Shown in pieces: positions 14,697 through 23,085 of a DNA stretch of 26,199 bases. The position numbers and the translations under genes were made by a program. Under the pieces are notes generated by a model that saw only the letters and a program-made list of their open reading frames with translations, searched no databases and was not told the origin of the DNA. How positions within the stretch are numbered: the first letter of the stretch is position 1; each line of letters opens with the position of its first letter. Where the stretch lies: contig JAEWCE010000345.1 of the NCBI GenBank assembly GCA_023390785.1, forward strand, positions 1 to 26,199, read 5' to 3'. This DNA comes from Pseudomonadota bacterium. Its GTDB lineage: Bacteria; Pseudomonadota; Alphaproteobacteria; Rhizobiales; Devosiaceae.

Positions 14697-15778
14697 CGGT
14701 CGAAGCGATGTCGAGCCTGCCGCTGCAGGCAGGCGGTGCGGTGGCGGCGGCAGCCGGCCGAACCGCCCTTTGGGTCATTTCCGCCTATATGCGGCAGCCG
14801 CTGCGCAATACCGCCATGCTGGCGCTGGTCGGATTCTCGGCGCTCGCCGGCTCTAACGCCCTCTACAAGCAGGCGCACCACCATCCCGCGCCGCTGTTCG
14901 GCTCGTTCGACACGGTGGCGCCGGCGCTGCCCAAGAAGGTCGCGCCGGTAATGCCGGCGGCGCGCCCGCACGTGCTGGACGAGCCGGTGAGCGATGAAAC
15001 CACCGGCAGCGTCGAAGCCCCGTCGCGCGTGCTGCCCAGCATCGGCAAGGACGATGTCGCGGCGCTGCAGACGAAGCTGGCGGCGCTCGGCTTCTTCAAC
15101 GGCAATGTCGACGGTATTTTCGGACCGCACACCTCCAAGGCACTGAAGGCGTTTGAGGCGAGCGTCGGTCGCCCGGCCAGTGGCCAGCTCAGCGTCGAGG
15201 CCGTCGCGCTGGTGCGCGCCGCAGCCTTGCCCAATGCCGCCGCCCCCGAGGCACCGGTGGCCGTCGCGAAGGCCGAGTTGCCACCGGTAACTGCAGTAAC
15301 CCAGCCTGCCGCCGATCCGCTTCCGGCGCCGGCGCCGCTGTTGCCGGCTGCAGCAACGGCTCCCGCGAATGCGCGCTTCGCCATCGATGTCGCCACTGCC
15401 GAACCGGCGCAGCAAGCGGCGCCGGCCCTGGCCCTCACCGACGCGACGACAAACACGATGACGGTGCCCAAGCGCAGCGTGCAAACCATCGCGGTCCGCG
15501 CCACGCCCCCGGCGCCCGCGCCGGCAGCGCAGCAGATGCCGTCGGCCTTGCCCGACAGCACCGATATCGTCGATCCCTCGGTGGATCGGGAAACGGTCGC
15601 GGCGGTGCAGCGCGGCCTCAACAGCCTCGGCTTCCTGCACGCCCCGGTCGACGGCACGGCCGGCGAAGCGACCGCCAAGGCGATCCGCAATTTCGAGGTC
15701 TATTTCAATTACAACGTGACCGGCCGCGTGACCCGGCAACTCGTCCAGTTGCTGGAGCAGAACGGCGCCGTGATCTAG
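14666..15778 (+). CDS. Membrane-anchored peptidoglycan-binding protein, two PG-binding repeats
   Basis: A 370-aa protein with a basic cytoplasmic N-terminus (MARRKK), one hydrophobic segment near residues 50-65, a long Ala/Pro-rich linker and two PG_binding_1-type domains at about 127-170 and 308-352 (DVAALQTKLAALGFFNGNVD and TVAAVQRGLNSLGFLHAPVD). It probably ties the inner membrane to the cell wall. Two starts are possible: ATG 14666 (31 nt inside the kinase gene) or ATG 14693, which forms an ATGA overlap with the kinase stop; the basic N-terminus favours the first. The overlap indicates co-transcription with the kinase. No catalytic domain is present. Confidence 0.85.
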   Translation: MARRKKTSAMTVEAMSSLPLQAGGAVAAAAGRTALWVISAYMRQPLRNTAMLALVGFSALAGSNALYKQAHHHPAPLFGSFDTVAPALPKKVAPVMPAARPHVLDEPVSDETTGSVEAPSRVLPSIGKDDVAALQTKLAALGFFNGNVDGIFGPHTSKALKAFEASVGRPASGQLSVEAVALVRAAALPNAAAPEAPVAVAKAELPPVTAVTQPAADPLPAPAPLLPAAATAPANARFAIDVATAEPAQQAAPALALTDATTNTMTVPKRSVQTIAVRATPPAPAPAAQQMPSALPDSTDIVDPSVDRETVAAVQRGLNSLGFLHAPVDGTAGEATAKAIRNFEVYFNYNVTGRVTRQLVQLLEQNGAVI

Positions 15779-15823
15779 CGGAAAACCGTTGCCAGGCTTG
15801 CCGCAAGCGCTCTAGGTCGAGAC

Positions 15824-16159
15824 ATGCTTCGCTCCGACCTCTGGACATCGGCGTTCGTACGCCGCCACAACGACATCGGCGAAATCTGCGTGGTCGCGCG
15901 CAGGGGCGACCCCATCGCCGGCCAGATTTTCATCGAGATCGACCATCTCAACGGCACGGTATCGCTGCTGACGCCGGCACCCGCGAGCGCACGGCGTGAT
16001 GGGGACGAAGACCGACTGTTCGTCCGCCGCTTCGACCACGCCGACCCCGACACCGTGCGCGCCCGCATTGCGCGGGAAGCCGATTTCGATCCCGATCTGT
16101 GGGTACTGGCCCTCGAAATGCGCGGCGACGATGCCGGCGTCACGCTGGTGGCGGGGTAG
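15824..16159 (+). CDS. DUF1491 family protein
   Basis: A 111-aa soluble protein, MLRSDLWTSAFVRRHNDIGE onwards, with the family pattern WTSAFVRR, GQIFIEIDHLNGTVSLLTPA, a central LFVRRF and a C-terminal FDPDLWVLALE. DUF1491 is widespread in alphaproteobacteria and has no established function. It lies 45 bp after the peptidoglycan-binding gene on the same strand. A 7-bp inverted repeat (16161-16183) follows the stop without a T-run. Confidence 0.85.
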   Translation: MLRSDLWTSAFVRRHNDIGEICVVARRGDPIAGQIFIEIDHLNGTVSLLTPAPASARRDGDEDRLFVRRFDHADPDTVRARIAREADFDPDLWVLALEMRGDDAGVTLVAG

Positions 16160-16239
16160 GCCGCCAACGCAAGGCTTTGGCGGTTCGTCAGGCGGGGCTA
16201 TTGTGACGGCCTGGGCCACCCGGGGCGAGGACCATTGGA

Positions 16240-17049
16240 GTGCTGGAAACCGACAAGCTGTTTGCGGGCTCGATCCCGGAAAACTACGACCGCTACATGG
16301 TGCCGCTGATCTTCGAGCCCTATGCGGTGGATCTGGCCGCTCGGGCGGCGGCGCTGGCGCCCGGCGTCGTGCTCGAGACCGCCGCCGGCAGCGGCGTCGT
16401 CACTCGTGCACTGGCTCCGAGGCTGTCGCCGGAGGCGCGCTACGTCGTCACCGACCTCAACCAACCGATGGTCGGCTATGCCGCATCGAGGCAGCCGCCG
16501 GACGCCCGCATCAGCTGGCGGCAGGCGGATGCGCTGGCATTGCCCTTCGAGGCGGCAACGTTCGATCTCGTGATCTGCCAGTTCGGCGCGATGTTCTTTC
16601 CCGACCGCGTCGCCGGCTATCGCGAGGCGCGGCGGGTGCTGAAGCCGGGCGGGCACTTCCTGTTCAGCGTCTGGGACCGCATTGAGGAGAACGTCTTCGC
16701 GGACGAGGTCACCAATCACCTGGCGGAACTGTTTCCGCACGATCCGCCGCGCTTCCTGGCGCGGACTCCACATGGCTACCACGATGTCGCGGCTATTCGC
16801 GGCGACCTCGCGGCAGCAGGATTTTCCGAGGTGTCCATCGACACGCGCGCGGAACAGAGTCGCGCCGCATCGCCGCGGATACCGGCCTTCGCCTATTGCC
16901 AGGGCACCTTGCTGCGCAACGAGATCGAGGCGCGGGGCGGCAACCTTGAGGCAGTCACCGACCACGCCACTGCGGCAATCGCCCGGACGCACGGGCGAGG
17001 GGAGGTGGCAGCAAAGATTCAGGCGCATGTGATTTTGGCTTCAGGGTAA
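16240..17049 (+). CDS. Class I SAM-dependent methyltransferase
   Basis: A 269-aa methyltransferase of the UbiE/type-11 fold. The AdoMet-binding motif I reads VLETAAGSGVVTRALAP, motif II has the acidic VTDLNQPMV, and a post-motif ADALALPFEAATFDLVICQF is clear, followed by EARRVLKPGGHFLFSVWD. The substrate is unknown. The start is a GTG with GAGG about 10 nt upstream. It is probably monocistronic or weakly linked to its neighbours. Confidence 0.9.
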   Translation: MLETDKLFAGSIPENYDRYMVPLIFEPYAVDLAARAAALAPGVVLETAAGSGVVTRALAPRLSPEARYVVTDLNQPMVGYAASRQPPDARISWRQADALALPFEAATFDLVICQFGAMFFPDRVAGYREARRVLKPGGHFLFSVWDRIEENVFADEVTNHLAELFPHDPPRFLARTPHGYHDVAAIRGDLAAAGFSEVSIDTRAEQSRAASPRIPAFAYCQGTLLRNEIEARGGNLEAVTDHATAAIARTHGRGEVAAKIQAHVILASG

Positions 17050-17169
17050 GGCACGCTCGGCGCTACGACTTCGAGGCCGCAGTCGGGCCCTCTTCCGCAA
17101 ACGGGAGGATGGCCGACTGGGAGACTCGTGCCGCTCGGCCAGATATGAAGCCCCAGCAGGGAGAAGCTC

Positions 17170-17517
17170 ATGCCGCAATATCTTGTCGCTATCCACCTTC
17201 CCGACGACTACGACGGAACGCGCGAGGATGAGGCGACGCGCCGCGACATCGCCGCGCTCAATGTGGAGATGAAGGCCGCCGGCATCAGGGTGTTCGTCGG
17301 TGGACTGGAGCCGGCGCCATGCGCGGTGTCTGTGCGCCGGGCGAGTGACGGCAAATTGCTGGTGACCGATGGGCCCTATCTCGAGACGAAGGAACACATC
17401 GGCGGCTTCTGGGTGCTGGAAGCGGCGAACCGCGACGAGGCGCTGGCGTGGGGCCGCAAGGCCGCAATTGCCTGCCGCGCCCCGGTCGAGGTGCGGGCGT
17501 TCAACCCGCCTGTCTGA
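17170..17517 (+). CDS. YciI-like (YCII-related, DGPF motif) protein
   Basis: A 115-aa small ferredoxin-fold protein of the YCII-related group. It carries the DGPF-type motif LLVTDGPYLETKEHIGGFWV and the His/Asp-containing N-terminal strand. These proteins often sit next to sigma factors, but none is seen here, and the reaction is not established. GGGAG lies 7 nt before the ATG. Its 3' end overlaps the convergent DUF2336 gene by 17 bp. Confidence 0.87.
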   Translation: MPQYLVAIHLPDDYDGTREDEATRRDIAALNVEMKAAGIRVFVGGLEPAPCAVSVRRASDGKLLVTDGPYLETKEHIGGFWVLEAANRDEALAWGRKAAIACRAPVEVRAFNPPV

Positions 17518-18646
17518 GCCCGAGTCGGGCGAGTGCTTCGATGGTCTTGCTGAGCTGCTCGCTCGGCTGCTGCGCGGCAGCGGCCGCCGCGGAGCGACGA
17601 GTCTCGGTGAAGGGACGGTATTCGGGCTTGCCGAGGTCCAGCAGGTTCACCTCGCCGCGCCAGGCGCTCATCAGGTAGGCCGTGGCATCGACGCTCACGG
17701 CCTCGAACATCTTCGAGAAGGTGCCGAGCGCCTCCGAGCGGTCCTCGTCATGCGAGGTGGCGTGGATCAGCACCTTGAGCCCGTCATAGGCGCTGCAGCC
17801 GAAGGCGCGCAGCACCACGAACAGGGCAGCACCCGAGGTATCGTGCGCGATCTGGCCGCAGCGTACTTCGTCGAGGCCGGTGATCTGGTGCAGTAGTCGG
17901 GTCACCTCGGGGCGGCGATTCTCGGAAAAGAGCTTCATCAAGGCACGGGTGAGCTCGGCGGTGGCCACCGACAATTGCTCCAGCGTCTTTTTGATCGGCG
18001 CGGCGGGCGTCGCGCGCATGGCAAAGGCGCGGATGACCTTGATGCGATCTGTCTCGTTGAGATCGAAGAACGCGGGCGCGAGCAAGGCGGCGTCGAAATC
18101 GTCGCGCGCCGCCAGCGACCAGGCGACCTGGTGATCCATCTGCGCCGAGCGCGCGAGGGCGGCGAGGTAGGGGCCGCGCGGCGCGATGTTGGTGTTGGTC
18201 GCGAGCGCCCGGTACACCTTGCGGCTGTTCATCTGGAACAGACGCGCGAGGACGACATTGGTGAGGTCGGAGCGGCGGGCGATGGACGAGGCACTGGCGA
18301 CGTCGCTGGTGCTGACCACCTTGAGCATGGTGCCTTCGGACAGCTTCGGCGCGCTCATCAGGAATTCCGCGAGATCGTCGCCGATATTGGTGACGATCAG
18401 TTCCTCGAGCTCCGGTGACAGGCTCTCCGACCGGCCAAGCGCAGCGGCCGCCTTGGCCCGCGCCGACGGGGCGGCCGCAGGAAACAGCCGCGCCGCCAGC
18501 GCATAGAACTGCTCGGTCTCCTGCTGTGTGGCGCGGCCGCGCCGGGCATAGGCGTCGCAGGCGGCGATCAGCAGCGTATTGGTGCGATCGATGCCGCCCG
18601 TCTCGATCAGGAGTTGGAACGTCTCGTAAGGTTGAAAGCCAAGCAT
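17501..18646 (-). CDS. DUF2336 domain-containing protein
   Basis: A 381-aa, helix-rich soluble protein resembling DUF2336 proteins of alphaproteobacteria (HEAT-like repeats, for example the segment LSEGTMLKVVSTSDVASASS onwards). The function of the family is not established. The frame is open to a TTG at 18709, but an ATG at 18646 is preferred, since the TTG would place the ribosome binding site inside a CtrA-like box. Neither start has a clear ribosome binding site. It is transcribed divergently from the small gene at 18812. Confidence 0.75.
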   Translation of the reverse strand: MLGFQPYETFQLLIETGGIDRTNTLLIAACDAYARRGRATQQETEQFYALAARLFPAAAPSARAKAAAALGRSESLSPELEELIVTNIGDDLAEFLMSAPKLSEGTMLKVVSTSDVASASSIARRSDLTNVVLARLFQMNSRKVYRALATNTNIAPRGPYLAALARSAQMDHQVAWSLAARDDFDAALLAPAFFDLNETDRIKVIRAFAMRATPAAPIKKTLEQLSVATAELTRALMKLFSENRRPEVTRLLHQITGLDEVRCGQIAHDTSGAALFVVLRAFGCSAYDGLKVLIHATSHDEDRSEALGTFSKMFEAVSVDATAYLMSAWRGEVNLLDLGKPEYRPFTETRRSAAAAAAQQPSEQLSKTIEALARLGLRQAG

Positions 18647-18713
18647 GGAAAGGCGCCCGCCAAACCCGGCCCGCCGGGTGAATTCGTCTCGCCCGACTAT
18701 TTCCAGCAATTCG

Positions 18714-18729
18714 TTAGCAGACTGTTAAC
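18714..18729. promoter_or_regulatory. CtrA-like binding site upstream of DUF2336
   Basis: TTAG-CAGACTG-TTAAC matches the CtrA consensus TTAA-N7-TTAAC at all but one base with the exact 7-nt spacer. It lies between the divergent DUF2336 gene (68 bp from its ATG) and the small gene at 18812, so it could act on either. It is the second such site in this window. Confidence 0.45.
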
Positions 18730-18811
18730 CTTGACGATCCCTTAATGAATTCACTGGGGAGAAGCGTCGCTGTGATTTGGGCATCGGCCCGTCGACCGGA
18801 CGGAGTAGGAA

Positions 18812-18982
18812 GTGGGAAAGCTCGTGCAATTCGAAGGGCGGGGAAAGGAGCGCGGCGCGGCCAGGCCTGAGCCGACGGCCAGCGCCGAGATCCTCATCTT
18901 CACCGGGGTGCGCTACGAGCGCCAGGACACGACACCCCCCAAGCCCACCGCCTCCTCGGGCAGCAAGCGCAAACGTGGATAG
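18812..18982 (+). CDS. Small conserved-looking protein (56 aa)
   Basis: The GTG at 18812 opens a 56-codon frame with GGAG 6 nt upstream. The product starts MGKLVQFEGRGKERGAARPE, has a central SAEILIFTGVRYERQD and ends in a basic tail (SGSKRKRG). I recall the ILxFTGVRYER motif in small Hyphomicrobiales proteins of unknown function; this is from memory and untested. The stop overlaps the start of the next gene by 8 nt, so the two are probably co-translated. Confidence 0.65.
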   Translation: MGKLVQFEGRGKERGAARPEPTASAEILIFTGVRYERQDTTPPKPTASSGSKRKRG

Positions 18983-19787
18983 GTTGCGGCGGCATGCGTT
19001 GGCCGTGGTCGTCATCGCAGTGGCGGCGGCGCTCGGGGGTTGCGCGCGACCGATAGGCGATTTCGGCCGGGCCGAAGCCGATCCGTTGCACGACCAGGTG
19101 ATGCCGGCGCTGGGCACGGTGCGGGCCATGGCGGCGCGCGAGCCGGTGTCGTCGTTCAACCTGACCGACCAGGAGCGTGAGATGCGCGACCGCATCTGGC
19201 GCTATCTGGTGGCGCCGCATGCCTACGACTGGTTCGGCGATATCGCGGTGGAGCTGCAGCGCACGCGCATCCTGCCGATCAGCACCAAGGCTGCGCCGAC
19301 CGACAAATATTACCGCTGGCTGCACGGAACGGCGTTCGCCTCGTCGCGCGTGCGCTATTCGCGGCTGGGCGACGACATCACCGCCGACATCGCTCTGATG
19401 CCCGCGGCCTTCGCCGCCATCTGCGCGGTCCAGCAGGTCGACCGGCAGCGCGGCATTGCCGCCAACGGCATGCCGCAGCTCGAGGACAGGATGCGCGCCG
19501 ATGCGGCGGCGAGGCAGGCCGAGAACCAGGCGCAGATCGACTGGTTCGTGCGCGCCGTAACCATGCGCTACGGCGCCTACAATTACGCACTCGACCATCT
19601 GCTGGTGGAGACGCCGCACGACAATGCGGTGGCGGTGAACGGGCTGCTCAGCGACCTCGACGTGTACGTGGAGGCGGCGCAGCGCGGCGACTTCTGCAAC
19701 GGGACGTTGCCGGGCGGGCACTCGCGCGGCGCGCCGGCCCTGCGCTCGAGATATCTGCATTCGGACATGGTCGTGAAGGGCTCGTAG
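18975..19787 (+). CDS. Putative outer-membrane or periplasmic lipoprotein
   Basis: A 270-aa protein. The GTG at 18975 gives an N-terminus with Arg residues, a hydrophobic run (LAVVVIAVAAALGG) and the lipobox LGGC with Cys at residue 23, a textbook lipoprotein signal. The mature part is helix-rich, with NLTDQEREMRDRIWRYLVAP and YYRWLHGTAFASSRVRYSRL, and does not match a domain I can name. It overlaps the preceding small gene by 8 nt. It ends 11 bp from the convergent DUF1254 gene. Confidence 0.78.
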   Translation: MDRLRRHALAVVVIAVAAALGGCARPIGDFGRAEADPLHDQVMPALGTVRAMAAREPVSSFNLTDQEREMRDRIWRYLVAPHAYDWFGDIAVELQRTRILPISTKAAPTDKYYRWLHGTAFASSRVRYSRLGDDITADIALMPAAFAAICAVQQVDRQRGIAANGMPQLEDRMRADAAARQAENQAQIDWFVRAVTMRYGAYNYALDHLLVETPHDNAVAVNGLLSDLDVYVEAAQRGDFCNGTLPGGHSRGAPALRSRYLHSDMVVKGS

Positions 19788-19798
19788 GCGCCCGTTAC

Positions 19799-20347
19799 TC
19801 AGGTCTTCAGCGGCCGGCAGGCGAGCTTCGTCAGCTGCGCGGCATAACGGTCACGCATTGCCGGTTGTGGCGGCTCGAGCTTGACCACGGCGAAGATGTC
19901 GTCGGTCTTGGCCTCGACGATCAGCAGGCCGGCGTCGACGTCGATTTTCTGCTCGGCCAGCAGCCGGGTCTGCGCCGGGTCGAACACGCCAAGGTCGAGG
20001 CTCTGGCCGATACCGTCGCGGTTCGTGGTACTGTAGAGCACCGTTCCGGCGCGATCATAGACCGATACCGACCAGAAACTGACGGGCAGCGTCCCGGTGA
20101 GCTCTCCCGGACCCTTGGTGAGGTCAAGCCGGCACACGGCATAGCTGAGTTCGGGGTCGAGCCGCAGCGGATTGGGCGCCCCGGGCGCCACGGGATCGAG
20201 CATTACGACCTTGTCGACCTGGCCGATACTGGCCAGGCGCGCGCCCACGTTGTTGCTGGCGAGCCCGGGGAGGATCAGGATGACCACCAGGTGAATCACG
20301 AGGCCGAGCAGCAGGCCGCCGAAGGCGTAGAGCAGCGTGCGCACCAT
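19799..20347 (-). CDS. DUF1254 domain-containing membrane-anchored protein
   Basis: A 182-aa protein with one N-terminal membrane helix (LYAFGGLLLGLVIHLVVILI) and a periplasmic domain containing LPVSFWSVSVYDRAGTVLYS and NRDG, typical of DUF1254. It overlaps the upstream DUF1214 gene by one base at 20347 (ATGA), so the two are coupled. DUF1254 and DUF1214 are usually found together; here they are separate short proteins. The function is not established. Confidence 0.85.
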   Translation of the reverse strand: MVRTLLYAFGGLLLGLVIHLVVILILPGLASNNVGARLASIGQVDKVVMLDPVAPGAPNPLRLDPELSYAVCRLDLTKGPGELTGTLPVSFWSVSVYDRAGTVLYSTTNRDGIGQSLDLGVFDPAQTRLLAEQKIDVDAGLLIVEAKTDDIFAVVKLEPPQPAMRDRYAAQLTKLACRPLKT

Positions 20348-20919
20348 CAGCAGGCCTCGCGGATGATCGAGGGCAGCCCGGCATCGCTCGAGCCGACGCC
20401 AGAAAATACCGTGGTGTCGTAGAGATCGAGGACCAGCCAGAACGCGCCGTCACCGGTGATCTCGAGCCAGTTGAGCGGTGCCAGCGTCTTGCTGACATAG
20501 AGTTGCACCGAGCCATCATTGGCCCGGGCGATGCGGCGGCTGTTGAAGCCGGGTGGGCCCTCCGGCCGGGCGATGACAGTACCGTCTGGAGCGGTGGGCA
20601 CCAGGGTCCAGAATGTGGCCGTCGGGGTGTTGCCGTCGATGCGATAGCGGCAATTGCGCTGCAGCGGCGCGCCGTCGCTGTCGGTGGTGGCGATGAACCG
20701 CATGCCTTCGCCCTGGCCAAGCTGCAGCGCCCCGTTTCGCGCGAGGTAGGCGCGCGTGTAGGGATCGGGCGCCGGCGAGCCGGCGCGCGGCCAGGCCGTC
20801 CACGGCCCGATTCGGGCCGCCCCGACGAGGCTGCCGTCAGTCAGCGCGTACCACGACAGGCCGAAGCCGACGCTGAGCGCAATCGCCAGCATGAGCAGGA
20901 GGTTGAGCAGGAACCGCAA
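20347..20919 (-). CDS. DUF1214 domain-containing membrane-anchored protein
   Basis: A 190-aa protein with an N-terminal hydrophobic anchor (LLNLLLMLAIALSVGFGLSW) followed by ALTDGSLVGAARIGPWTAWP and PDPYTRAYLARNGALQLG, the DUF1214 pattern. The start is a TTG at 20919, 3 nt after the stop of the penicillin-binding protein gene and without a clear ribosome binding site, so expression probably relies on translational coupling. An ATG at 20892 is an alternative but would shorten the anchor. Confidence 0.85.
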   Translation of the reverse strand: MRFLLNLLLMLAIALSVGFGLSWYALTDGSLVGAARIGPWTAWPRAGSPAPDPYTRAYLARNGALQLGQGEGMRFIATTDSDGAPLQRNCRYRIDGNTPTATFWTLVPTAPDGTVIARPEGPPGFNSRRIARANDGSVQLYVSKTLAPLNWLEITGDGAFWLVLDLYDTTVFSGVGSSDAGLPSIIREAC

Positions 20920-20922
20920 GGA

Positions 20923-23085
20923 TCAGCCGCGCCCGGCAGGTGCTGGCGTGACGGCGAGTGTAGCGACGTTCTGTTCGCCGCCACCCCGCAGCGTGGCATT
21001 GAGCAGGTCGGCGATGTCGAGCAACTTGCTCGCCGCCTCCGGCTTCAGCGTCGGCGGACGCTGCGGCTCGGCCGGCGAGGGCGAGCCGTCGGTGCTGGCC
21101 TGCACCACGAAGGGCCGCGGCTTGAAGTCGAGATACGGGATCGGCTTCACTTCGATATTGGTGTGCGCATAGGCCATGAATTTCTGCCATGTCATGGCGG
21201 GCAGGGTGCCGCCCGTCATCTTGTTCATCTGGTGATAGTCGTCGTTGCCGTACCACACGGCGGCGACATAATTGCCGGTGAAGCCGACGAACCAGGCATC
21301 GCGATAGTCCGACGTGGTGCCGGTCTTGCCGACGGCGGGAACGCCATCGACCGCGGCGCGCGTGCCGGTGCCGCCGGTGACGACGGCGCGCATCAGGGTA
21401 TCCATGTAGCCGACGGTCTTTTCGCTGAGCACGCGCTCGCGCGGCGCGTCGACATCCTTTTCGAACACGGTGTCGCCGCGCAGCGTCGTGATCTTGGTGA
21501 TGCCGTAGGCCGGAGTCTTGTAGCCGCCCGAGGCGAATACCGAATAGGCCGAAGTCATGTCGATGACGCTGACTTCGGCGACGCCCAGCGCCAGCGACCG
21601 GGTCACCGGGAAGTCGGAGGTGATGCCCATCTTGTGTGCCAGATCGGCGATCGGCTGCCGCCCGGTCTTGATCGAGACGGCGACCGCGGCCGTGTTGACC
21701 GAATGCTCGAACGCCTGCGTCAGGGTGATGTTGCCGAACAGGTTGCCCTCGTAGTTGCGCGGGCACCAGTCGCCGATGCACACATAGCGGTCATCGATGC
21801 GGGTGGTCGGCGTGCTGTTCGACGACTCGAAAAGCTGGGCATAGACGAAGGCCTTGAACGAAGACCCCGGTTGCCGCAGCGCTGCCACGGCGCGATTGAA
21901 CTGGCTCTTGCCATAGTCCATGCCGCCGACCATGGCGCGCACCTGCCCGTTGGGCTCGGTGACCACCATCGCCGCCTGCGTGGCGTTGTAACGCTCACCC
22001 TGGTCGCGCATCACCGAGGTGACGGCGTCTTCGGCGTAGGACTGCAGCACCGGATCGATGGTGGTGCGCACCACGAAGCTGTTGGCGGTGGTCTTGGAGT
22101 CGGCAATGATCTGCTTGGCGCGATCGAAGGCCCAGTCGAGGAAGTAGTTGGGCGAATTGATCTCGGCCGTGTGGTCGATCGGCGTCGCCGGGCTGCGACG
22201 GGCGGCGGCGACCTGGCCCTCGGTCATGTAGCCGGCATCGACGAGGTTGGAGAGGACGAGGTTGGCCCGGGCGCGTGCGGCCGCGAGGTCAACGGTGGGG
22301 GCGTATTTGGTCGGCGCCTTGAACAGGCCGGCCAGCATCGCGGCCTCGGCCAGGTTCACGTCGGTGATCTTCTTGCCGAAATAGTACTCGGCCGCGGCCG
22401 CGGCGCCGAAATTGCCGCCGCCCATATAGGCGCGGTCGAAATAGAGCTTGAGGATGTCGTCCTTGGAGTAGTGCCACTCGAGCCAGACGGCGAGGAAGGC
22501 TTCCTTGATCTTGCGCTCGACCGTGCGCTCGGGGCTGAGGAACAGGTTCTTGGCGAGCTGCTGGGTGATCGACGAGCCGCCCTGCGTGCCGTTGTCGCCC
22601 TGGGCGTTGTTGACCAGCGCGCGCAGCGTGCCGACGACGTCGACGCCGAAATGGTCGTAAAAGCGCCGGTCCTCGGTCGAAATCGCCGCTTTGACGAAGT
22701 AGTCGGGGAGTTTGTCGAGCGGATAGGAATCGTCGGAGCGGATGCCGCGCCGTCCGATCTCGTTGCCGTAGCGGTCGAGGAAGGTGACCGAGATGTCCTC
22801 GGGCTTGTTGAAGCTGCCGGTCTGCACCGCCTGAAAGGCAGGCAGCGCCAGCGCCAGCATCAGCACCGAGCCGATGGCGAGGAAACTGGCGCCGTCCGAG
22901 ATGATCTCGACGAAAAAGCGGCGGATGCCGCGGACGCGGAAATTGGCGAAGAAATCCTCGATACGGCGGTAGCCGCGGCCGAGTCCATGCCAGAACTCGT
23001 ACAGCGCCGAGTCGAGCCAGGCGTCGGCGTCGAGCGCCCGCGACTTCTTCTTGCGCTTTTCCTTGTGGTAGAAAGGGTCCTGCAA
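20923..23085 (-). CDS. Class A penicillin-binding protein 1A (transglycosylase/transpeptidase)
   Basis: A bifunctional peptidoglycan synthase anchored in the inner membrane, 720 aa from the chosen start. A basic cytoplasmic N-terminus (KEKRKKKSR) precedes one membrane helix at about residues 68-85. The GT51 domain has the catalytic Glu in ISTEDRRFYDHFG (E138), QGGSSITQQLAKNLF, KIKEAFLAVWLE and GGGNFGAAAAAEYYFGK. The transpeptidase domain has SSFK (S408-K411), SVN (462-464) and KTG (587-589). The start is uncertain: a TTG at 23085 begins the conserved-looking part. The frame opens to an ATG at 23349, but those 88 residues are Arg-rich and look non-coding. It is followed closely by the DUF1214 and DUF1254 genes. 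Confidence 0.93.
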   Translation of the reverse strand: MQDPFYHKEKRKKKSRALDADAWLDSALYEFWHGLGRGYRRIEDFFANFRVRGIRRFFVEIISDGASFLAIGSVLMLALALPAFQAVQTGSFNKPEDISVTFLDRYGNEIGRRGIRSDDSYPLDKLPDYFVKAAISTEDRRFYDHFGVDVVGTLRALVNNAQGDNGTQGGSSITQQLAKNLFLSPERTVERKIKEAFLAVWLEWHYSKDDILKLYFDRAYMGGGNFGAAAAAEYYFGKKITDVNLAEAAMLAGLFKAPTKYAPTVDLAAARARANLVLSNLVDAGYMTEGQVAAARRSPATPIDHTAEINSPNYFLDWAFDRAKQIIADSKTTANSFVVRTTIDPVLQSYAEDAVTSVMRDQGERYNATQAAMVVTEPNGQVRAMVGGMDYGKSQFNRAVAALRQPGSSFKAFVYAQLFESSNSTPTTRIDDRYVCIGDWCPRNYEGNLFGNITLTQAFEHSVNTAAVAVSIKTGRQPIADLAHKMGITSDFPVTRSLALGVAEVSVIDMTSAYSVFASGGYKTPAYGITKITTLRGDTVFEKDVDAPRERVLSEKTVGYMDTLMRAVVTGGTGTRAAVDGVPAVGKTGTTSDYRDAWFVGFTGNYVAAVWYGNDDYHQMNKMTGGTLPAMTWQKFMAYAHTNIEVKPIPYLDFKPRPFVVQASTDGSPSPAEPQRPPTLKPEAASKLLDIADLLNATLRGGGEQNVATLAVTPAPAGRG

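Noticed and set aside
16161..16183. Inverted repeat CCGCCAA/TTGGCGG after DUF1491 as a terminator
   Set aside because: The stem is only 7 bp with a 9-nt loop and lacks a T-run.
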